Shown here one piece after another: positions 19,862 through 30,130 of a stretch of DNA of 64,000 nucleotides. Each line of letters starts with the position of its first letter. Position 1 is the stretch's first letter. The notes under the pieces were generated by a model. It made no database searches. It was not told where the DNA came from and saw nothing but the letters and a program-made list of their open reading frames with translations. The stretch is from Nevskiaceae bacterium (lineage in GTDB: Bacteria > Pseudomonadota > Gammaproteobacteria > Nevskiales > Nevskiaceae): positions 1-64,000 of the forward strand of contig SCVA01000057.1 in the NCBI GenBank assembly GCA_004297005.1, read 5' to 3'. The position numbers and the translations under genes were made by a program.

Positions 19862-22159
19862 ATGCACGCGCATCTCAAATCGGCGGTACTGGCGACCGCC
19901 ATCGCACTCGGCGGCTGCGGCAGCAGCGTTCCACCACTGACGTCGGACGCTTCAGGCTCGAATACCCCAAGTCAGCCGATGTCGGTTCTCTCCAACCGCG
20001 CGGATCTCATCAGCGGCGGCGACGCCCTGGTTGCCTTCGCGGCGCCGGCCGGCGTCGAGCCTGAGGCCGTGAGCCTCAGCGTAAATGGCCAGACGCTGCC
20101 GTCAACGTTCAAACGGATGCCGAACGGGCAGTTGCGTGCGCTGGTGAACGGACTCCAAGTCGGAACCAACGCGCTCGTCGCCCGCTTCCCCGGCGGCGGT
20201 GCGGCAACCACGATCATCAACCATCCGGCGAGCGGGCCGGTGTTCAGCGGTCCGCAGTTGCTGCCCTGGCTCTGCCGCAATGCCGGAGCGGTCGATGCCC
20301 AGTGCAACCAGCCAGTCGAATACAGCTACGCATACAAGTCGAGCAATCCGCTGAAGGCGGGAATGCAGCCCTACGACCCGGCCAACCCGCCTTCCGACAT
20401 CGCCCAGATCACCACCGAGAACGGCCTGACCCTGCCGTTCATCGTTCGCATCGAAACCGGCTACATGGATCGGGACCAGTACCGGATCGCCGCCCTCTAC
20501 CAGGTAGACCAGCCCTGGACGGCGATGGAGCCGCAGCCGCAGTTCAATCACAAGCTGGTGATCAACCACGGCTTTGGCTGCGGTGTGGAATACCAAACCG
20601 CCTCGGCACCGGCGGTCGCGCCCGGGGCTGGGACGGCGATTCCGGTGGTTGGCGGCCAGATCCCCATCGGCCTGCCCCTGATCGAGCTGCTGACAGACGC
20701 TACCGAGGTCGCACTGGGCAAGGGCTTCGTTGTGATGTCGACGGCTCTCGACAACAGCTCCCACAACTGCAACGTCGCCTTGCAGGCGGAATCATTGGTC
20801 ATGGCCAAGGAGCGCGTCGTCGAGCAGTACGGAGACTTGCGCTACACCATCGGCCAGGGCTGTTCTGGCGGTTCGCTGGCCATGCAGTGGATCTCCAACG
20901 CCTATCCCGGCATCTACCAGGGCATCCTGCCGACCTGCTCGTTTCCCGATGCCTGGAGCACCGCTACCCAGTTCGCCGACTACCACCTGCTGCTCGCCTA
21001 TTTTCAGGATCCCTCGCGCTGGGGCGCGGGCGTTTTATGGTCGCCAACGCAGATGGGCGACGTGATGGGGCACCTCTCGTTGCTGAACGCCCTCGTCAGC
21101 GAGAACGCCCAGTTTCACGTGGCGGTAGCTACCGACCCCTGCGGCGGCACCACGGATGAGACCCGCTATCACCCCACGAACAACCCGGCAGGCGTCCGCT
21201 GCACAGTGATGGATGCCGCGATCAACCTCCTCGGGCCACGCCAGCCGGAAGATTGGGGCGACGCCGAGAAACAGCTCGGCCGGGGATTCGCTGGCTTTCC
21301 AGTGGACAATGTCGGCGTTCAGTACGGACTCGGTGCACTACGAGCCGGCTTGATCCTGCCCTCGCAGTTCGTCGATCTGAATGCCGCCATCGGCGGACTC
21401 GACATCGACACCAACCCGATTCAATCACGCACCCCGGCAGCGCAGCCGGCTCTGGCCAACGCCTACCGTACCGGCCTGATCAATGAAACCAACAATCTTG
21501 ACCAGACCGCCATCATCGACTGCCGCGGCCCGGACCCCGGCGCGTTTCACGATGCCTATCGCGCCTTTGCGATCCGCGCCCGGCTCGACCGCGAGCACGG
21601 CAACCACGACAACCAGGTGATCTGGGAGGGGCCGCTCCTGATCATGGGCGACAACGAATGCGCGCGGAACAGCTTCGCCGCCATGGACGAGTGGCTAGCT
21701 GCCGTGGAGCAGGATCTCAGCCCGACGCCGCTCGCGCTGAAGCTGACGGCCCACAAGCCGGCCGAGGTCGTCGACGCCTGCTACGACGGTCTCGGCCAAC
21801 GCCTCAGCGACGGTCTGTGTCCGGAACTCATCGTCCCGATCTACGGCACGCCGCGCACGGTGGCGGGCGATGCCATCAGCACCGACACCAACAAGTGCCA
21901 GCTCAAGCCGCTGGATCGCAATGACGACTACGGTCTCCTGCCGCTTACCGACGCACAGTGGGCCAGCCTGTCCGCCGTGTTTCCCGACGGGGTTTGCGAC
22001 TACAGCAAGCCGGGCGTGAGCCAGCAGGGCACCATCCCCTGGCTGAGCTATCAAGGGCCGTTGAATCAGGTGATCTATGGAGGCACGCCCATGCCGCCAG
22101 CTCCCGCTGACTCCGGCGAGTCTTGGGCCGGCCCGGCGTTTCAGGTTTTCACTCGCTGA
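19862..22159 (+). CDS. DUF6351-family secreted hydrolase (lipoprotein)
   Basis: The 765-residue protein starts at the ATG at 19862, which has an AGGAG site; an upstream frame adds six residues without a ribosome site. The signal ends at a lipobox-like ALGGC-GSS. An N-terminal Ig-like part (about 40-130) precedes a large domain with many cysteines and the nucleophile-elbow-like GQGCSGGSLAM (Ser335), which suggests an alpha/beta hydrolase. I recognise the family as DUF6351, whose reaction is not established. It probably shares a transcript with the CocE-type gene before it. No other domain is seen. Confidence 0.72.
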   Translation: MHAHLKSAVLATAIALGGCGSSVPPLTSDASGSNTPSQPMSVLSNRADLISGGDALVAFAAPAGVEPEAVSLSVNGQTLPSTFKRMPNGQLRALVNGLQVGTNALVARFPGGGAATTIINHPASGPVFSGPQLLPWLCRNAGAVDAQCNQPVEYSYAYKSSNPLKAGMQPYDPANPPSDIAQITTENGLTLPFIVRIETGYMDRDQYRIAALYQVDQPWTAMEPQPQFNHKLVINHGFGCGVEYQTASAPAVAPGAGTAIPVVGGQIPIGLPLIELLTDATEVALGKGFVVMSTALDNSSHNCNVALQAESLVMAKERVVEQYGDLRYTIGQGCSGGSLAMQWISNAYPGIYQGILPTCSFPDAWSTATQFADYHLLLAYFQDPSRWGAGVLWSPTQMGDVMGHLSLLNALVSENAQFHVAVATDPCGGTTDETRYHPTNNPAGVRCTVMDAAINLLGPRQPEDWGDAEKQLGRGFAGFPVDNVGVQYGLGALRAGLILPSQFVDLNAAIGGLDIDTNPIQSRTPAAQPALANAYRTGLINETNNLDQTAIIDCRGPDPGAFHDAYRAFAIRARLDREHGNHDNQVIWEGPLLIMGDNECARNSFAAMDEWLAAVEQDLSPTPLALKLTAHKPAEVVDACYDGLGQRLSDGLCPELIVPIYGTPRTVAGDAISTDTNKCQLKPLDRNDDYGLLPLTDAQWASLSAVFPDGVCDYSKPGVSQQGTIPWLSYQGPLNQVIYGGTPMPPAPADSGESWAGPAFQVFTR

Positions 22160-22300
22160 GTCTGAGCATTGCTTCCGCTGGCGGTCTGGGACGAGCAATC
22201 CCGACCGCTGGCTGCCGGCGCGCCTCTGGCCGAAAAAACAACGGCGCCGGATTTTTGCCGGCAAAATGTGGCCACAATCGGCGACGGGATCCGTCTTTAC

Positions 22301-23788
22301 ATGAGTATCAACGAGTCCCTTCCCGAGTTCCCGCCCCTCAGACCCGCCGCCCGAGAACTTCCGCCGGCGCTGCGCCCGCTGGTACCCCCTACACCGGTTC
22401 CCGAACCGAGGCTGATCGCCTGGAGTCCGGCCGCGGCGGAACTCCTTGATCTCGACGGCCAGCCGAATCCCGCTCTGCTACCGGCGCTGGCCGGCAATGG
22501 CGACTGGCCTGGCGGCGAGCCAGTCGCCACGGCCTATGGCGGGCACCAGTTTGGCGTCTGGGCGGGCCGGCTCGGAGACGGCCGCGCACTGCTGCTCGGC
22601 GAGCGTCGCAACGCGGGCGGCGACACCTGGGAAGTGCAACTGAAGGGTGCCGGCCCGACGCCCTACTCGCGGCATGCGGACGGCCGCGCGGTGCTGCGTT
22701 CCAGCTTGCGCGAGTTTCTGTGCTCCGAGGCCATGGCTGGGCTTGGCATACCCACCACGCGTGCCCTCGCGGTCGTATCAAGCCCTTTGCCGGTACGTCG
22801 GGAGACCGTGGAAAGCGCCGCCGTGGTGACCCGACTGGCGCCGAGCTTTCTGCGGTTCGGGCACTTCGAATGGCTCGCCCACCTTGATCGTCAGGACGAA
22901 CTGCGTGGGCTCGCCGACGCCGTTATCGACCGGCACTTCCCCAGACTCTCTGCCGAACCGGACCGCCACGCGCGATGGTTGACCGAGGTAATCGGGAGCA
23001 CCGCCCGGCTGATGGCGCGCTGGCAGTGCGTGGGTTTCTGCCACGGGGTGATGAATACCGACAATTTTTCGATTCTGGGGCTGACCCTGGACTACGGCCC
23101 CTTCGGATTCATCGACGCCTTCGACGCCGGGCACATCTGCAATCACTCCGACGAGGGCGGCCGTTACGCCTACCAGCAACAGCCCAGCATCGGCCAGTGG
23201 AACTGCGCGCAGCTGCTCAACGCCTGCCTACCGCTGCTCTCTGAACGCAGCGAGACGGCGGTGGAGATCGCCACCGGCATCCTCGACCACTACGGCCCCG
23301 CCTACGCTGAAGCCGCCGTTGCCGGCTGGCGCGCCAAGCTGGGGCTGGTCGAGGCGCGCGAGGGCGATCCGGAGCTCATCAACCGCTATCTGAGCCTGCT
23401 GCACCGCAGCCGCGCCGATTTCAGTCTGAGCTTCCGCCGGTTGGCTGCGCTGGACAGCCAGGCCGAGACTCCCGACCCCGGCCGCGATCACCTCGCCGAC
23501 CCCGCCGGCTACGACGCCTGGGTGATCGGCTACCGGCAGAGATTGCGCGCCGAGAACTCGGATGACGCCGCGCGGGCGTTGCGAATGAATGCGGTGAACC
23601 CGCTGTACCTGTTGCGCAACCATCTGGCGCAGACCGCGATCGAGCGCGCCGAGGCGGGCGACTACGGCTATACCGAGCGGCTGCGCAAGGTGCTGACCCG
23701 GCCCTACACCGAGCAAACGGGAGCGGAAGACCTGGCGGCCGAGCCGCCAGCGGAGCTCCGGCAGATCGCGGTCAGCTGTTCATCCTGA
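22301..23788 (+). CDS. selO: Protein adenylyltransferase SelO (YdiU family)
   Basis: SelO is a pseudokinase-fold enzyme that transfers AMP from ATP to protein Ser/Thr/Tyr and is linked to redox control. The 495-residue protein from the ATG at 22301 shows AYGGHQFGVWAGRLGDGRA, QLKGAGPTPYSRHADGRAVL, RSSLREFLCSEAM, the GVMNTDNFSILGLTLDYGPF catalytic loop with metal-binding N and D, and a C-terminal VSCSS. In eukaryotes that last position holds selenocysteine; here it is Cys, as usual for bacteria. It is preceded by a 141-base gap. Confidence 0.95.
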   Translation: MSINESLPEFPPLRPAARELPPALRPLVPPTPVPEPRLIAWSPAAAELLDLDGQPNPALLPALAGNGDWPGGEPVATAYGGHQFGVWAGRLGDGRALLLGERRNAGGDTWEVQLKGAGPTPYSRHADGRAVLRSSLREFLCSEAMAGLGIPTTRALAVVSSPLPVRRETVESAAVVTRLAPSFLRFGHFEWLAHLDRQDELRGLADAVIDRHFPRLSAEPDRHARWLTEVIGSTARLMARWQCVGFCHGVMNTDNFSILGLTLDYGPFGFIDAFDAGHICNHSDEGGRYAYQQQPSIGQWNCAQLLNACLPLLSERSETAVEIATGILDHYGPAYAEAAVAGWRAKLGLVEAREGDPELINRYLSLLHRSRADFSLSFRRLAALDSQAETPDPGRDHLADPAGYDAWVIGYRQRLRAENSDDAARALRMNAVNPLYLLRNHLAQTAIERAEAGDYGYTERLRKVLTRPYTEQTGAEDLAAEPPAELRQIAVSCSS

Positions 23789-23822
23789 GCTGCCGGCGGC
23801 CGACGGCGGGAGGCCCTGCAGG

Positions 23823-25076
23823 CTAGACCCGCAGCCGGACCGCGGTGGCCGCAGCGGCAGCCGGCGTCTCCACCTCGGGCTCCTGCAACTGGCTCCAGTT
23901 GATCACCCCGCGGCCGCGCTCCTTGCCGCCGTAGAGCTGCTGGTCGGCGGCCGACAGCGCGTCCTGCAGGCTCACCCGGGGATTCGGCCAGCAGCGCACA
24001 CCGCCACCGGTCACGCTCAGGCGCTCCACCTGCGCCGACAGGCCCTGGCGCAGGTCCAACTGCTGGCGCAGCGCCAGCTCCAGTTGCTCGATCCACTGCG
24101 GGTCGGCGTCGTACCACAGGGCCACGAACTCGTCGCCGCCAAAGCGACTGGCGACGTCCATCGGCCGTCGGGTGAGGCCGCGCAGCGCTTCCGCCACCTC
24201 GCGCAGGCAGTCGTCGCCGGTGAGATGGCCGTGCTGATCGTTGATGCGCTTGAGGAAATCGAGGTCGAGAATCAGCAGCGACACCGACTTGTGCTCGCGG
24301 GCGGCCAGGGACCAGGCCATCTGCGCGCGGTGCCCGAAGGCACGGCGGTTGCGCAGTCCGGTAAGCGCGTCGTACTCGGCGAGCTGGCGCAACTCCAGGC
24401 GCATCAGGAACTGCCGGCGGTCCTGGTATTCGGCCAGGTAACGCCCCACCACGCCGACGGCGTTGCCCAGCAACAGGTAGAAGGCCTCGTAGACCAGCCT
24501 CTGCTCCGACGCCCCAGCCTGCAAGGCCAGCGGAAGGAAGAACGCCACCCAAACCAGGGCACCGCAAAGCACCGCCTGCGCCCACAGCAGGCCGGACAGG
24601 AAATACAGGTAAGCGGTCACCACCAGCAGGGCCTGCATCGGATAGTCGGGCACGGCCTGGCGCCCGTACCAGACTGTCCAGGCCACCGACAGTCCCAGGA
24701 CCAGCGCTGAAACGAAGGCCGCGCGCTGCTGCTGGATCGAGCCCTGCTCCTGGTAGGTGGTAAGCAAGGGCACCAGCAGGGCCGGCACTGAAACCAGGCA
24801 CAGCACCTGATAGGCCAGCGGCGGCGACAGTCGCAGGCTCAAGTGGTCGATGGTGATGAAGGCCAGGATGGCGGCGATGCCCAGCACCTGGGCGGCTCGC
24901 AGGCCGCTGGCGTTGAGTTGCACGAAACTGCGCTGGTAGTCGCGTTCGAGGTCATCAACGAAGCGCAACAGCACGAAACCGCGCGCACGCTGCTCGGCGT
25001 AGCGTCCGGCCGGCGCATGCAACTCGTCGATCAGAGCCGACGGCTGTTTCCAGATTCGCGACCACCACGAACTCAT
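23823..25076 (-). CDS. Membrane-bound diguanylate cyclase (GGDEF) with I-site
   Basis: The 417-residue protein has about six hydrophobic segments between residues 60 and 215 (for example RAAQVLGIAAILAFITI and VSALVLGLSVAWTVW), then a GGDEF domain from about 235 to 400. The active motif FGGDEF (313-317) is intact, with DALTGLRNRR and LLILDLDFLKRINDQHGH before it, so c-di-GMP synthesis is expected. RPMD at 304-307 lies exactly five residues upstream, which is the RxxD inhibitory site, so product feedback is likely. The gene faces the divergent icmF. Confidence 0.9.
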   Translation of the reverse strand: MSSWWSRIWKQPSALIDELHAPAGRYAEQRARGFVLLRFVDDLERDYQRSFVQLNASGLRAAQVLGIAAILAFITIDHLSLRLSPPLAYQVLCLVSVPALLVPLLTTYQEQGSIQQQRAAFVSALVLGLSVAWTVWYGRQAVPDYPMQALLVVTAYLYFLSGLLWAQAVLCGALVWVAFFLPLALQAGASEQRLVYEAFYLLLGNAVGVVGRYLAEYQDRRQFLMRLELRQLAEYDALTGLRNRRAFGHRAQMAWSLAAREHKSVSLLILDLDFLKRINDQHGHLTGDDCLREVAEALRGLTRRPMDVASRFGGDEFVALWYDADPQWIEQLELALRQQLDLRQGLSAQVERLSVTGGGVRCWPNPRVSLQDALSAADQQLYGGKERGRGVINWSQLQEPEVETPAAAAATAVRLRV

Positions 25077-25220
25077 AGTCCCCCCTATCCACCGCCTTGT
25101 TGTCGACCTCCAGGCTCTGCTTGGCCTGGATGGCGGACGACGTCCCTTGACACACTTGTACCGCGCTCTTCAGGTCCGGGGCAAGAATCGGGCTCCACTT
25201 TGCGACAGCCGGCGTTCCGT

Positions 25221-25240
25221 GTCTGAGACCTGGCTCAGAC
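25221..25240. promoter_or_regulatory. Palindrome upstream of icmF (candidate operator)
   Basis: GTCTGAG-ACCTGG-CTCAGAC is a perfect seven-base inverted repeat in the 240-base gap between the divergent cyclase and icmF. It lies about 45 bases before a TATACT hexamer (25285-25290) that could be the icmF -10 box. It has no T-run, so it is not a terminator. The binding factor is unknown. Confidence 0.35.
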
Positions 25241-25316
25241 TGGCTTTAGGCCTTTTGGGTGAAGAGTCGGGGCGGCCCGATTCGTATACTGCGCACCCTC
25301 GAGGAGACGCCCAGAA

Positions 25317-28300
25317 ATGCACGCCAAAGTAGAACCGCAGCCCGAGGCGGCTGCCAGCACCACGCCACTGCGCTTTGTCACCGCCGCCAGCCTGTTCGAC
25401 GGCCACGACGCCGCCATCAACGTGATGCGCCGGCTGATCCAGGCCAAGGGCGCCGAGGTGATCCACCTGGGCCACAACCGCAGCGTCGAGGACATCGTCC
25501 GCGCCGCCCTGCAGGAAGACGCCGACGGCATCGCCCTCTCCAGCTACCAGGGCGGCCACAACGAGTTCTTCAAGTACATGGTGGACATGCTTAGCCAGCG
25601 CGGCGCTGGTCATATCCGCGTCTACGGCGGCGGCGGCGGCACCATCACCCCGGAAGAGATCGCGGTGCTGCACAGCCAGGGCGTGGAGCGCATCTACCAC
25701 CCCAACGATGGCGCCAAGCTCGGCCTCACCGGCATGATCGACGACCTGATCGAGCGTGCCCATCAGCAGCGCCTCGAAACCCGGGTGCCGGGCAAGATCA
25801 GCGTCGACGACGAGATCAGCGTCGGCCAGATGCTCTCCACCATCGAGGAAGGCCTGCTCGCGGAGGGCGAGCTGGCCCACCTGCGCAAGCAATGGGAGCT
25901 GGCCGGCAAGGGCACGCCGGTCATCGGCTTCACCGGCACTGGTGGCGCCGGCAAGTCCAGCGTGGTGGATGAGCTGCTGCTGCGCTTTCTGGAAGCCTTC
26001 CCGACCATGCGCATCGCCGTGCTGGCGGTAGACCCCACCCGCCGCCGCAGCGGCGGCGCCTTGCTGGGCGACCGCATCCGCATGAACTCGCTGCGCAACA
26101 AGCGGGTGTTCATGCGCTCGATGGCGACCCGCCGCCAGCACGCGGCGACCAATACCGTGCTCAAGGACTGCGTCGGCTTCCTGCGCGGCCAGGGCTATGA
26201 CCTGGTGATCGTCGAGACCGCCGGCATCGGCCAGTCCGACTCCGAGATCGTCGATCTGGTGGACTTTCCGGTCTATGTGATGACCAGCGAGTACGGCGCC
26301 GCCAGCCAGCTCGAAAAGATCGACATGATCGATTACGCCGAGCTGGTGATCATCAACAAGTACGACAAGCGCGGTGCCGAAGACGCGCTGCGCGATGTGC
26401 GCAAGCAGTGGAAGCGCAACCGCGTCGCCTTCCAGCTGCGCGATGAGGAGGTGCCGGTTTACCCGACCATCGCCAGCCAGTTCAACGATCCGGGCGTGAC
26501 CTGGATGTTTGCCAACCTCTGCCGCCTGCTGCGCGCCAAGCTGCACCTGCCGGAGGCGAAGTGGACGCCGGAGCTGGACACCAGCCTGAAGGAACCGCGC
26601 GCCACGGTACTGATTCCCGGCAACCGCACCCGCTACCTCGCCGAAATCGCCGAGCAGGGCCGGCAGATCAACCAGGCCGCCGAATCGCAGGACGAAGCCG
26701 CCAACAAGGCGCAGTCGATGTGGGAGGCCCTGAGCGAACTGGCCGACCCCCGGCTGCCGAAACCGCTCGACCTCTACGCCGCCGACGATCTCACAGAGGG
26801 CGGCGACAAGTCCCTGCTCACCCTGCGCCAGCGCTACCAGAGCGCGCTGCAACAGCTCAGCAAGGACTCCATCGAGCTGCTGCGCGAATGGCCGGAGCGG
26901 CTCAAGGGCGTCACCGATACGCACTACACCTATGAAGTGCGCGGCAAAGCGGTAAAGGGCGAGAACTATGTCGAGTCGCTCTCGCACTCGAAGATTCCCA
27001 AGGTCGCCGCGCCGCATTTCGAGAGCTGGGGCGAGCTGCTGCGCTTCCTGCTCAAGGAAAACCTGCCGGGCGGCTACCCCTACACCGCCGGCATCTACCC
27101 CTACCGCCGCGTCGGCGAGGACCCGATCCGCATGTTCGCCGGCGAAGGCACGCCGGAGCGCACCAACCGCCGCTTCCACTACCTCTCGCAGTCCGGCAGC
27201 GCGACGCGCTTGTCCACCGCTTTCGACTCGGTGACACTCTACGGTGAAGACCCGGAAGTGCGCCCGGACATCTACGGCAAGATCGGCAACTCGGGCGTGA
27301 GCATCGCCACCCTCGACGACATGAAGAAGCTCTATTCGGGCTTCGACCTCTGCGCTCCGAGCACCTCGGTGTCGATGACCATCAACGGCCCGGCGCCGAT
27401 GATCCTGGCGATGTTCATGAACTGCGCCATCGACCAGCAGGTGGAGAAGTACCTCAAGGCCGACGCCGCCCGCTGGGCCGAAGCCGAGAAGAAGATCGCC
27501 GCGCTGTTCCAGGGCAAGACCCGCCCGGTCTACTCCGGCGAGCTGCCGCCGACCAATAACGGTCTGGGCCTGGGTCTGCTCGGCGTCACCGGCGACCAGC
27601 TCGTGGACGCCGAGACCTACGCCAGGATCAAGGCCGAGACCATGTCGACGGTGCGCGGCACCGTGCAGGCCGACATCCTCAAGGAAGATCAGGCGCAGAA
27701 CACTTGCATCTTCTCGACCGAATTCGCGCTGCGGATGATGGGCGACATCCAGCAGTCCTTTGTCGAGCGCAAGGTCCGCAACTTCTACTCGGTGTCGATC
27801 TCGGGCTATCACATCGCCGAAGCCGGGGCGAATCCGATCAGCCAGCTCGCCTTCACGCTGGCCAACGGCTTCACCTTTGTCGAGTACTACCTCGCGCGCG
27901 GCATGCGGATCGACGACTTCGCGCCCAATCTGAGCTTCTTCTTCTCGAACGGCATGGACCCGGAGTACAGCGTCATCGGCCGCGTCGCCCGCCGCATCTG
28001 GGCGCGCGCCATGAAGGAGCGCTACGGCGGCTCGGCGCGCAGCCAGATGATGAAGTACCACATCCAGACTTCCGGCCGTTCGCTGCACGCGCAGGAGATC
28101 CAGTTCAACGACATCCGCACCACGCTGCAGGCGCTCTACGCGCTGTTCGACAACTGCAACTCGCTGCACACCAATGCGTTTGATGAGGCGATCACCACGC
28201 CCACCGAGGACTCGGTGCGTCGCGCGGTGGCGATCCAGCTCATCATCAACCGCGAGCTGGGTCTGAACTTCTGCGAGAACCCCTGGCAGGGCAGCTTCAT

Positions 28301-28757
28301 CATTGACCAGCTCACCGATCTGGTCGAAGAGGCCGTCTACAAGGAGTTCGAGGCGATCAGCGAGCGCGGCGGCGTGCTGGGTGCGATGGACACCATGTAC
28401 CAGCGCGGCAAGATCCAGGAGGAGTCGCTCTACTATGAGCACAAGAAGTACGACGGCTCGCTGCCCCTGATCGGCGTCAACACCTTCCTGCCCAAGGACC
28501 ACGGTGGCGAGATAGCCACCACCATCGAGCTGATCCGCTCGACCGAGGAGGAGAAGGGCCAGCAGATCGACAACGTCGCCAGCTACCGCGCCAACCGCAA
28601 CGGCATCGCGCCCGACAGCTTGAAGACGCTGCAGAAGACCGCGCGCGAGCGCCGGAACATCTTCGAGTCGCTGTTGGAGGCCGTGAAGTACAACAGCCTC
28701 GGCCAGATCAGCCACGCCCTCTACGAGGTGGGCGGCGAGTACCGACGCAATATGTAG
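25317..28757 (+). CDS. icmF: Fused isobutyryl-CoA mutase / chaperone GTPase
   Basis: The single 1146-residue chain carries three modules. An N-terminal B12-binding domain (about 15-150) has [16 protein letters not shown] MeaB-like G domain (about 195-430) has P-loop GTGGAGKSS and [21 protein letters not shown]-terminal TIM-barrel mutase (about 560-1140) has [47 protein letters not shown] and [13 protein letters not shown]. This order is that of IcmF, which interconverts isobutyryl-CoA and n-butyryl-CoA (and related pairs) with adenosylcobalamin and self-protects through GTP hydrolysis. No cobalamin riboswitch was seen upstream. It is a stand-alone gene. Confidence 0.95.
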   Translation: MHAKVEPQPEAAASTTPLRFVTAASLFDGHDAAINVMRRLIQAKGAEVIHLGHNRSVEDIVRAALQEDADGIALSSYQGGHNEFFKYMVDMLSQRGAGHIRVYGGGGGTITPEEIAVLHSQGVERIYHPNDGAKLGLTGMIDDLIERAHQQRLETRVPGKISVDDEISVGQMLSTIEEGLLAEGELAHLRKQWELAGKGTPVIGFTGTGGAGKSSVVDELLLRFLEAFPTMRIAVLAVDPTRRRSGGALLGDRIRMNSLRNKRVFMRSMATRRQHAATNTVLKDCVGFLRGQGYDLVIVETAGIGQSDSEIVDLVDFPVYVMTSEYGAASQLEKIDMIDYAELVIINKYDKRGAEDALRDVRKQWKRNRVAFQLRDEEVPVYPTIASQFNDPGVTWMFANLCRLLRAKLHLPEAKWTPELDTSLKEPRATVLIPGNRTRYLAEIAEQGRQINQAAESQDEAANKAQSMWEALSELADPRLPKPLDLYAADDLTEGGDKSLLTLRQRYQSALQQLSKDSIELLREWPERLKGVTDTHYTYEVRGKAVKGENYVESLSHSKIPKVAAPHFESWGELLRFLLKENLPGGYPYTAGIYPYRRVGEDPIRMFAGEGTPERTNRRFHYLSQSGSATRLSTAFDSVTLYGEDPEVRPDIYGKIGNSGVSIATLDDMKKLYSGFDLCAPSTSVSMTINGPAPMILAMFMNCAIDQQVEKYLKADAARWAEAEKKIAALFQGKTRPVYSGELPPTNNGLGLGLLGVTGDQLVDAETYARIKAETMSTVRGTVQADILKEDQAQNTCIFSTEFALRMMGDIQQSFVERKVRNFYSVSISGYHIAEAGANPISQLAFTLANGFTFVEYYLARGMRIDDFAPNLSFFFSNGMDPEYSVIGRVARRIWARAMKERYGGSARSQMMKYHIQTSGRSLHAQEIQFNDIRTTLQALYALFDNCNSLHTNAFDEAITTPTEDSVRRAVAIQLIINRELGLNFCENPWQGSFIIDQLTDLVEEAVYKEFEAISERGGVLGAMDTMYQRGKIQEESLYYEHKKYDGSLPLIGVNTFLPKDHGGEIATTIELIRSTEEEKGQQIDNVASYRANRNGIAPDSLKTLQKTARERRNIFESLLEAVKYNSLGQISHALYEVGGEYRRNM

Positions 28758-28982
28758 GCCGAGCGCGCCCGCGCCGGGTGCTGCGCAAGGTCTACGCCGA
28801 CGGCCGGCTCGGTGGCGGATCAGCTCAAGCCGGGATCGAGCTGGACCTCCGGCGTCGGCGCTTCGCTACTTGCCGGCGCCGAACCCGACCGTCTCGCGCC
28901 GCGCTGAGGTGCTGGCGCCGACGGCACCGCCATTGGCAGACTCCCGTCATCGCCGCCCGTCGGCACCAACAAGGAGTGACCC

Positions 28983-29543
28983 ATGCTGAGTCTCAGCTTG
29001 CTGTGGCTGCCCATCCTGCTCGCCGCCGTCGCGGTGTTCTTCACCAGCAGTCTCGTGCACATGGTCTTCAAGTGGCACAACCCGGACTATCGCAAGCTCG
29101 CCAACGAGGACGAGGTGCGGGAAGCCATCCGCAAGGGCAATCCCGCGCCGGGGCAGTACGTGCTGCCGCATTGCCTGGACGGCAAGGACATGCAGAAACC
29201 CGAGGTGCAGCAGAAATTCATCGACGGCCCGGTCGGCCTGCTCGTGCTGCGTCCCAGCGGCGCGCCAAAAATCGGGGCGCACCTGCTGAAGTGGATGGGA
29301 TTGGCCTTGCTGGTCTCGGCGCTCAGCGCGGCGATCGCCTGCACCGGCCTGGGCCGTGGCGCCGACCCGCACCGGGTGTTCCACGTCATCGCACTCTGTA
29401 CCTTGCTCGCCTACGGCGCCGGCGCGGTTTCCGACGGCATCTGGAAGGGCCACCCCTGGGCCGCGGTCGCCAAAGATCTGCTCGATGCTCTGCTCTACGC
29501 GGCGGTCAGCGGCGCCGTGTTCGCCTGGCTATGGCCGCATTGA
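28983..29543 (+). CDS. Conserved membrane protein of unknown function
   Basis: The 186-residue protein starts at an ATG with AAGGAG upstream. It has one N-terminal membrane segment (LLWLPILLAAVAVFFTSSLV), a soluble stretch with MVFKWHNPDYRKL and PHCLDGKDMQKPEVQQKF, and three C-terminal membrane segments (about 105-180). I do not recognise a catalytic motif. The 225-base region before it holds no gene. It overlaps the next gene, thpR, by 13 nt, so the two are co-expressed. Confidence 0.75.
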   Translation: MLSLSLLWLPILLAAVAVFFTSSLVHMVFKWHNPDYRKLANEDEVREAIRKGNPAPGQYVLPHCLDGKDMQKPEVQQKFIDGPVGLLVLRPSGAPKIGAHLLKWMGLALLVSALSAAIACTGLGRGADPHRVFHVIALCTLLAYGAGAVSDGIWKGHPWAAVAKDLLDALLYAAVSGAVFAWLWPH

Positions 29544-30130
29544 GCGGGCACGAGTCCGGCCAGCTCGGCTTTGACCTCGGCGCGCCGCCGGAGCCGCAGA
29601 GCGTCTTCTTCGCGCTGTGGCCGGACGCCGCGACCCGCCAGCGCCTGAGCGCCCTGGCGCAGCAGGTTCGGACTGCGCTGCCGTCAGCCGGCCGCTGGGT
29701 GAGCCCGGACCGCTACCACGCCACCCTCCACCATTTCGCGCTGCTGCCATCGGCGCGCGAGGCCTTCGAGGTGGCGGCGCGGTGGGCCGTGGCTCGACTC
29801 GCCATGCAAGCCCTGGTCTGGAGCCCGGACCGCATCGACAGCTTCCACGGCCGCGGCCAGCACCCCTGCATCCTGCGAAGCGCCGAGGACCCGCCAGCAC
29901 TGCGCGAACTTTGGGAGCGGCTGCGCGAGGCGCTGATTCTCGAAGGCCTGGGCAAGCAACTCGGCCGCCAGGCCTTCACGCCGCACATCACCCTCGCGTA
30001 CTTGCCGCGCCCGCTCGAGGAGCCGAGGCCGGTGGAGCCGCTGCAATGGCGAGTTGAGCGCTTGGCGTTGCTGCACAGCGTTCCCGGTCGGCCGGACTAC
30101 GAGTGCCTGGCAGAGTGGCGGCTCAACTAG
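29531..30130 (+). CDS. thpR: RNA 2',3'-cyclic phosphodiesterase (2H family, ThpR/LigT)
   Basis: The 199-residue protein from the ATG at 29531 has both H-x-T-L motifs of the 2H phosphoesterases: YHATLHHF (first half) and PHITLAYL (second half). This family opens 2',3'-cyclic phosphates and can join tRNA halves with 2'-5' bonds in vitro. A longer open frame back to 28778 is not family-like. Its stop shares the CTAG at 30127-30130 with the stop of the convergent phoD gene, a four-base overlap. Confidence 0.88.
   Translation: MAALSGHESGQLGFDLGAPPEPQSVFFALWPDAATRQRLSALAQQVRTALPSAGRWVSPDRYHATLHHFALLPSAREAFEVAARWAVARLAMQALVWSPDRIDSFHGRGQHPCILRSAEDPPALRELWERLREALILEGLGKQLGRQAFTPHITLAYLPRPLEEPRPVEPLQWRVERLALLHSVPGRPDYECLAEWRLN

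Noticed and set aside
25077-25316. Cobalamin riboswitch before icmF
   Set aside because: No B12-box-like segment or long structured leader was found in the 240-base gap.
25170-28715. 1181-residue open frame antisense to icmF
   Set aside because: The sense protein is an unmistakable IcmF. The antisense product is low-complexity (L, V, A, R, H) and has no ribosome site.
28778-29530. Longer N-terminus for the thpR frame
   Set aside because: The extra 250 residues have no family match and run across the upstream membrane protein gene; the internal ATG at 29531 fits the 2H family length.
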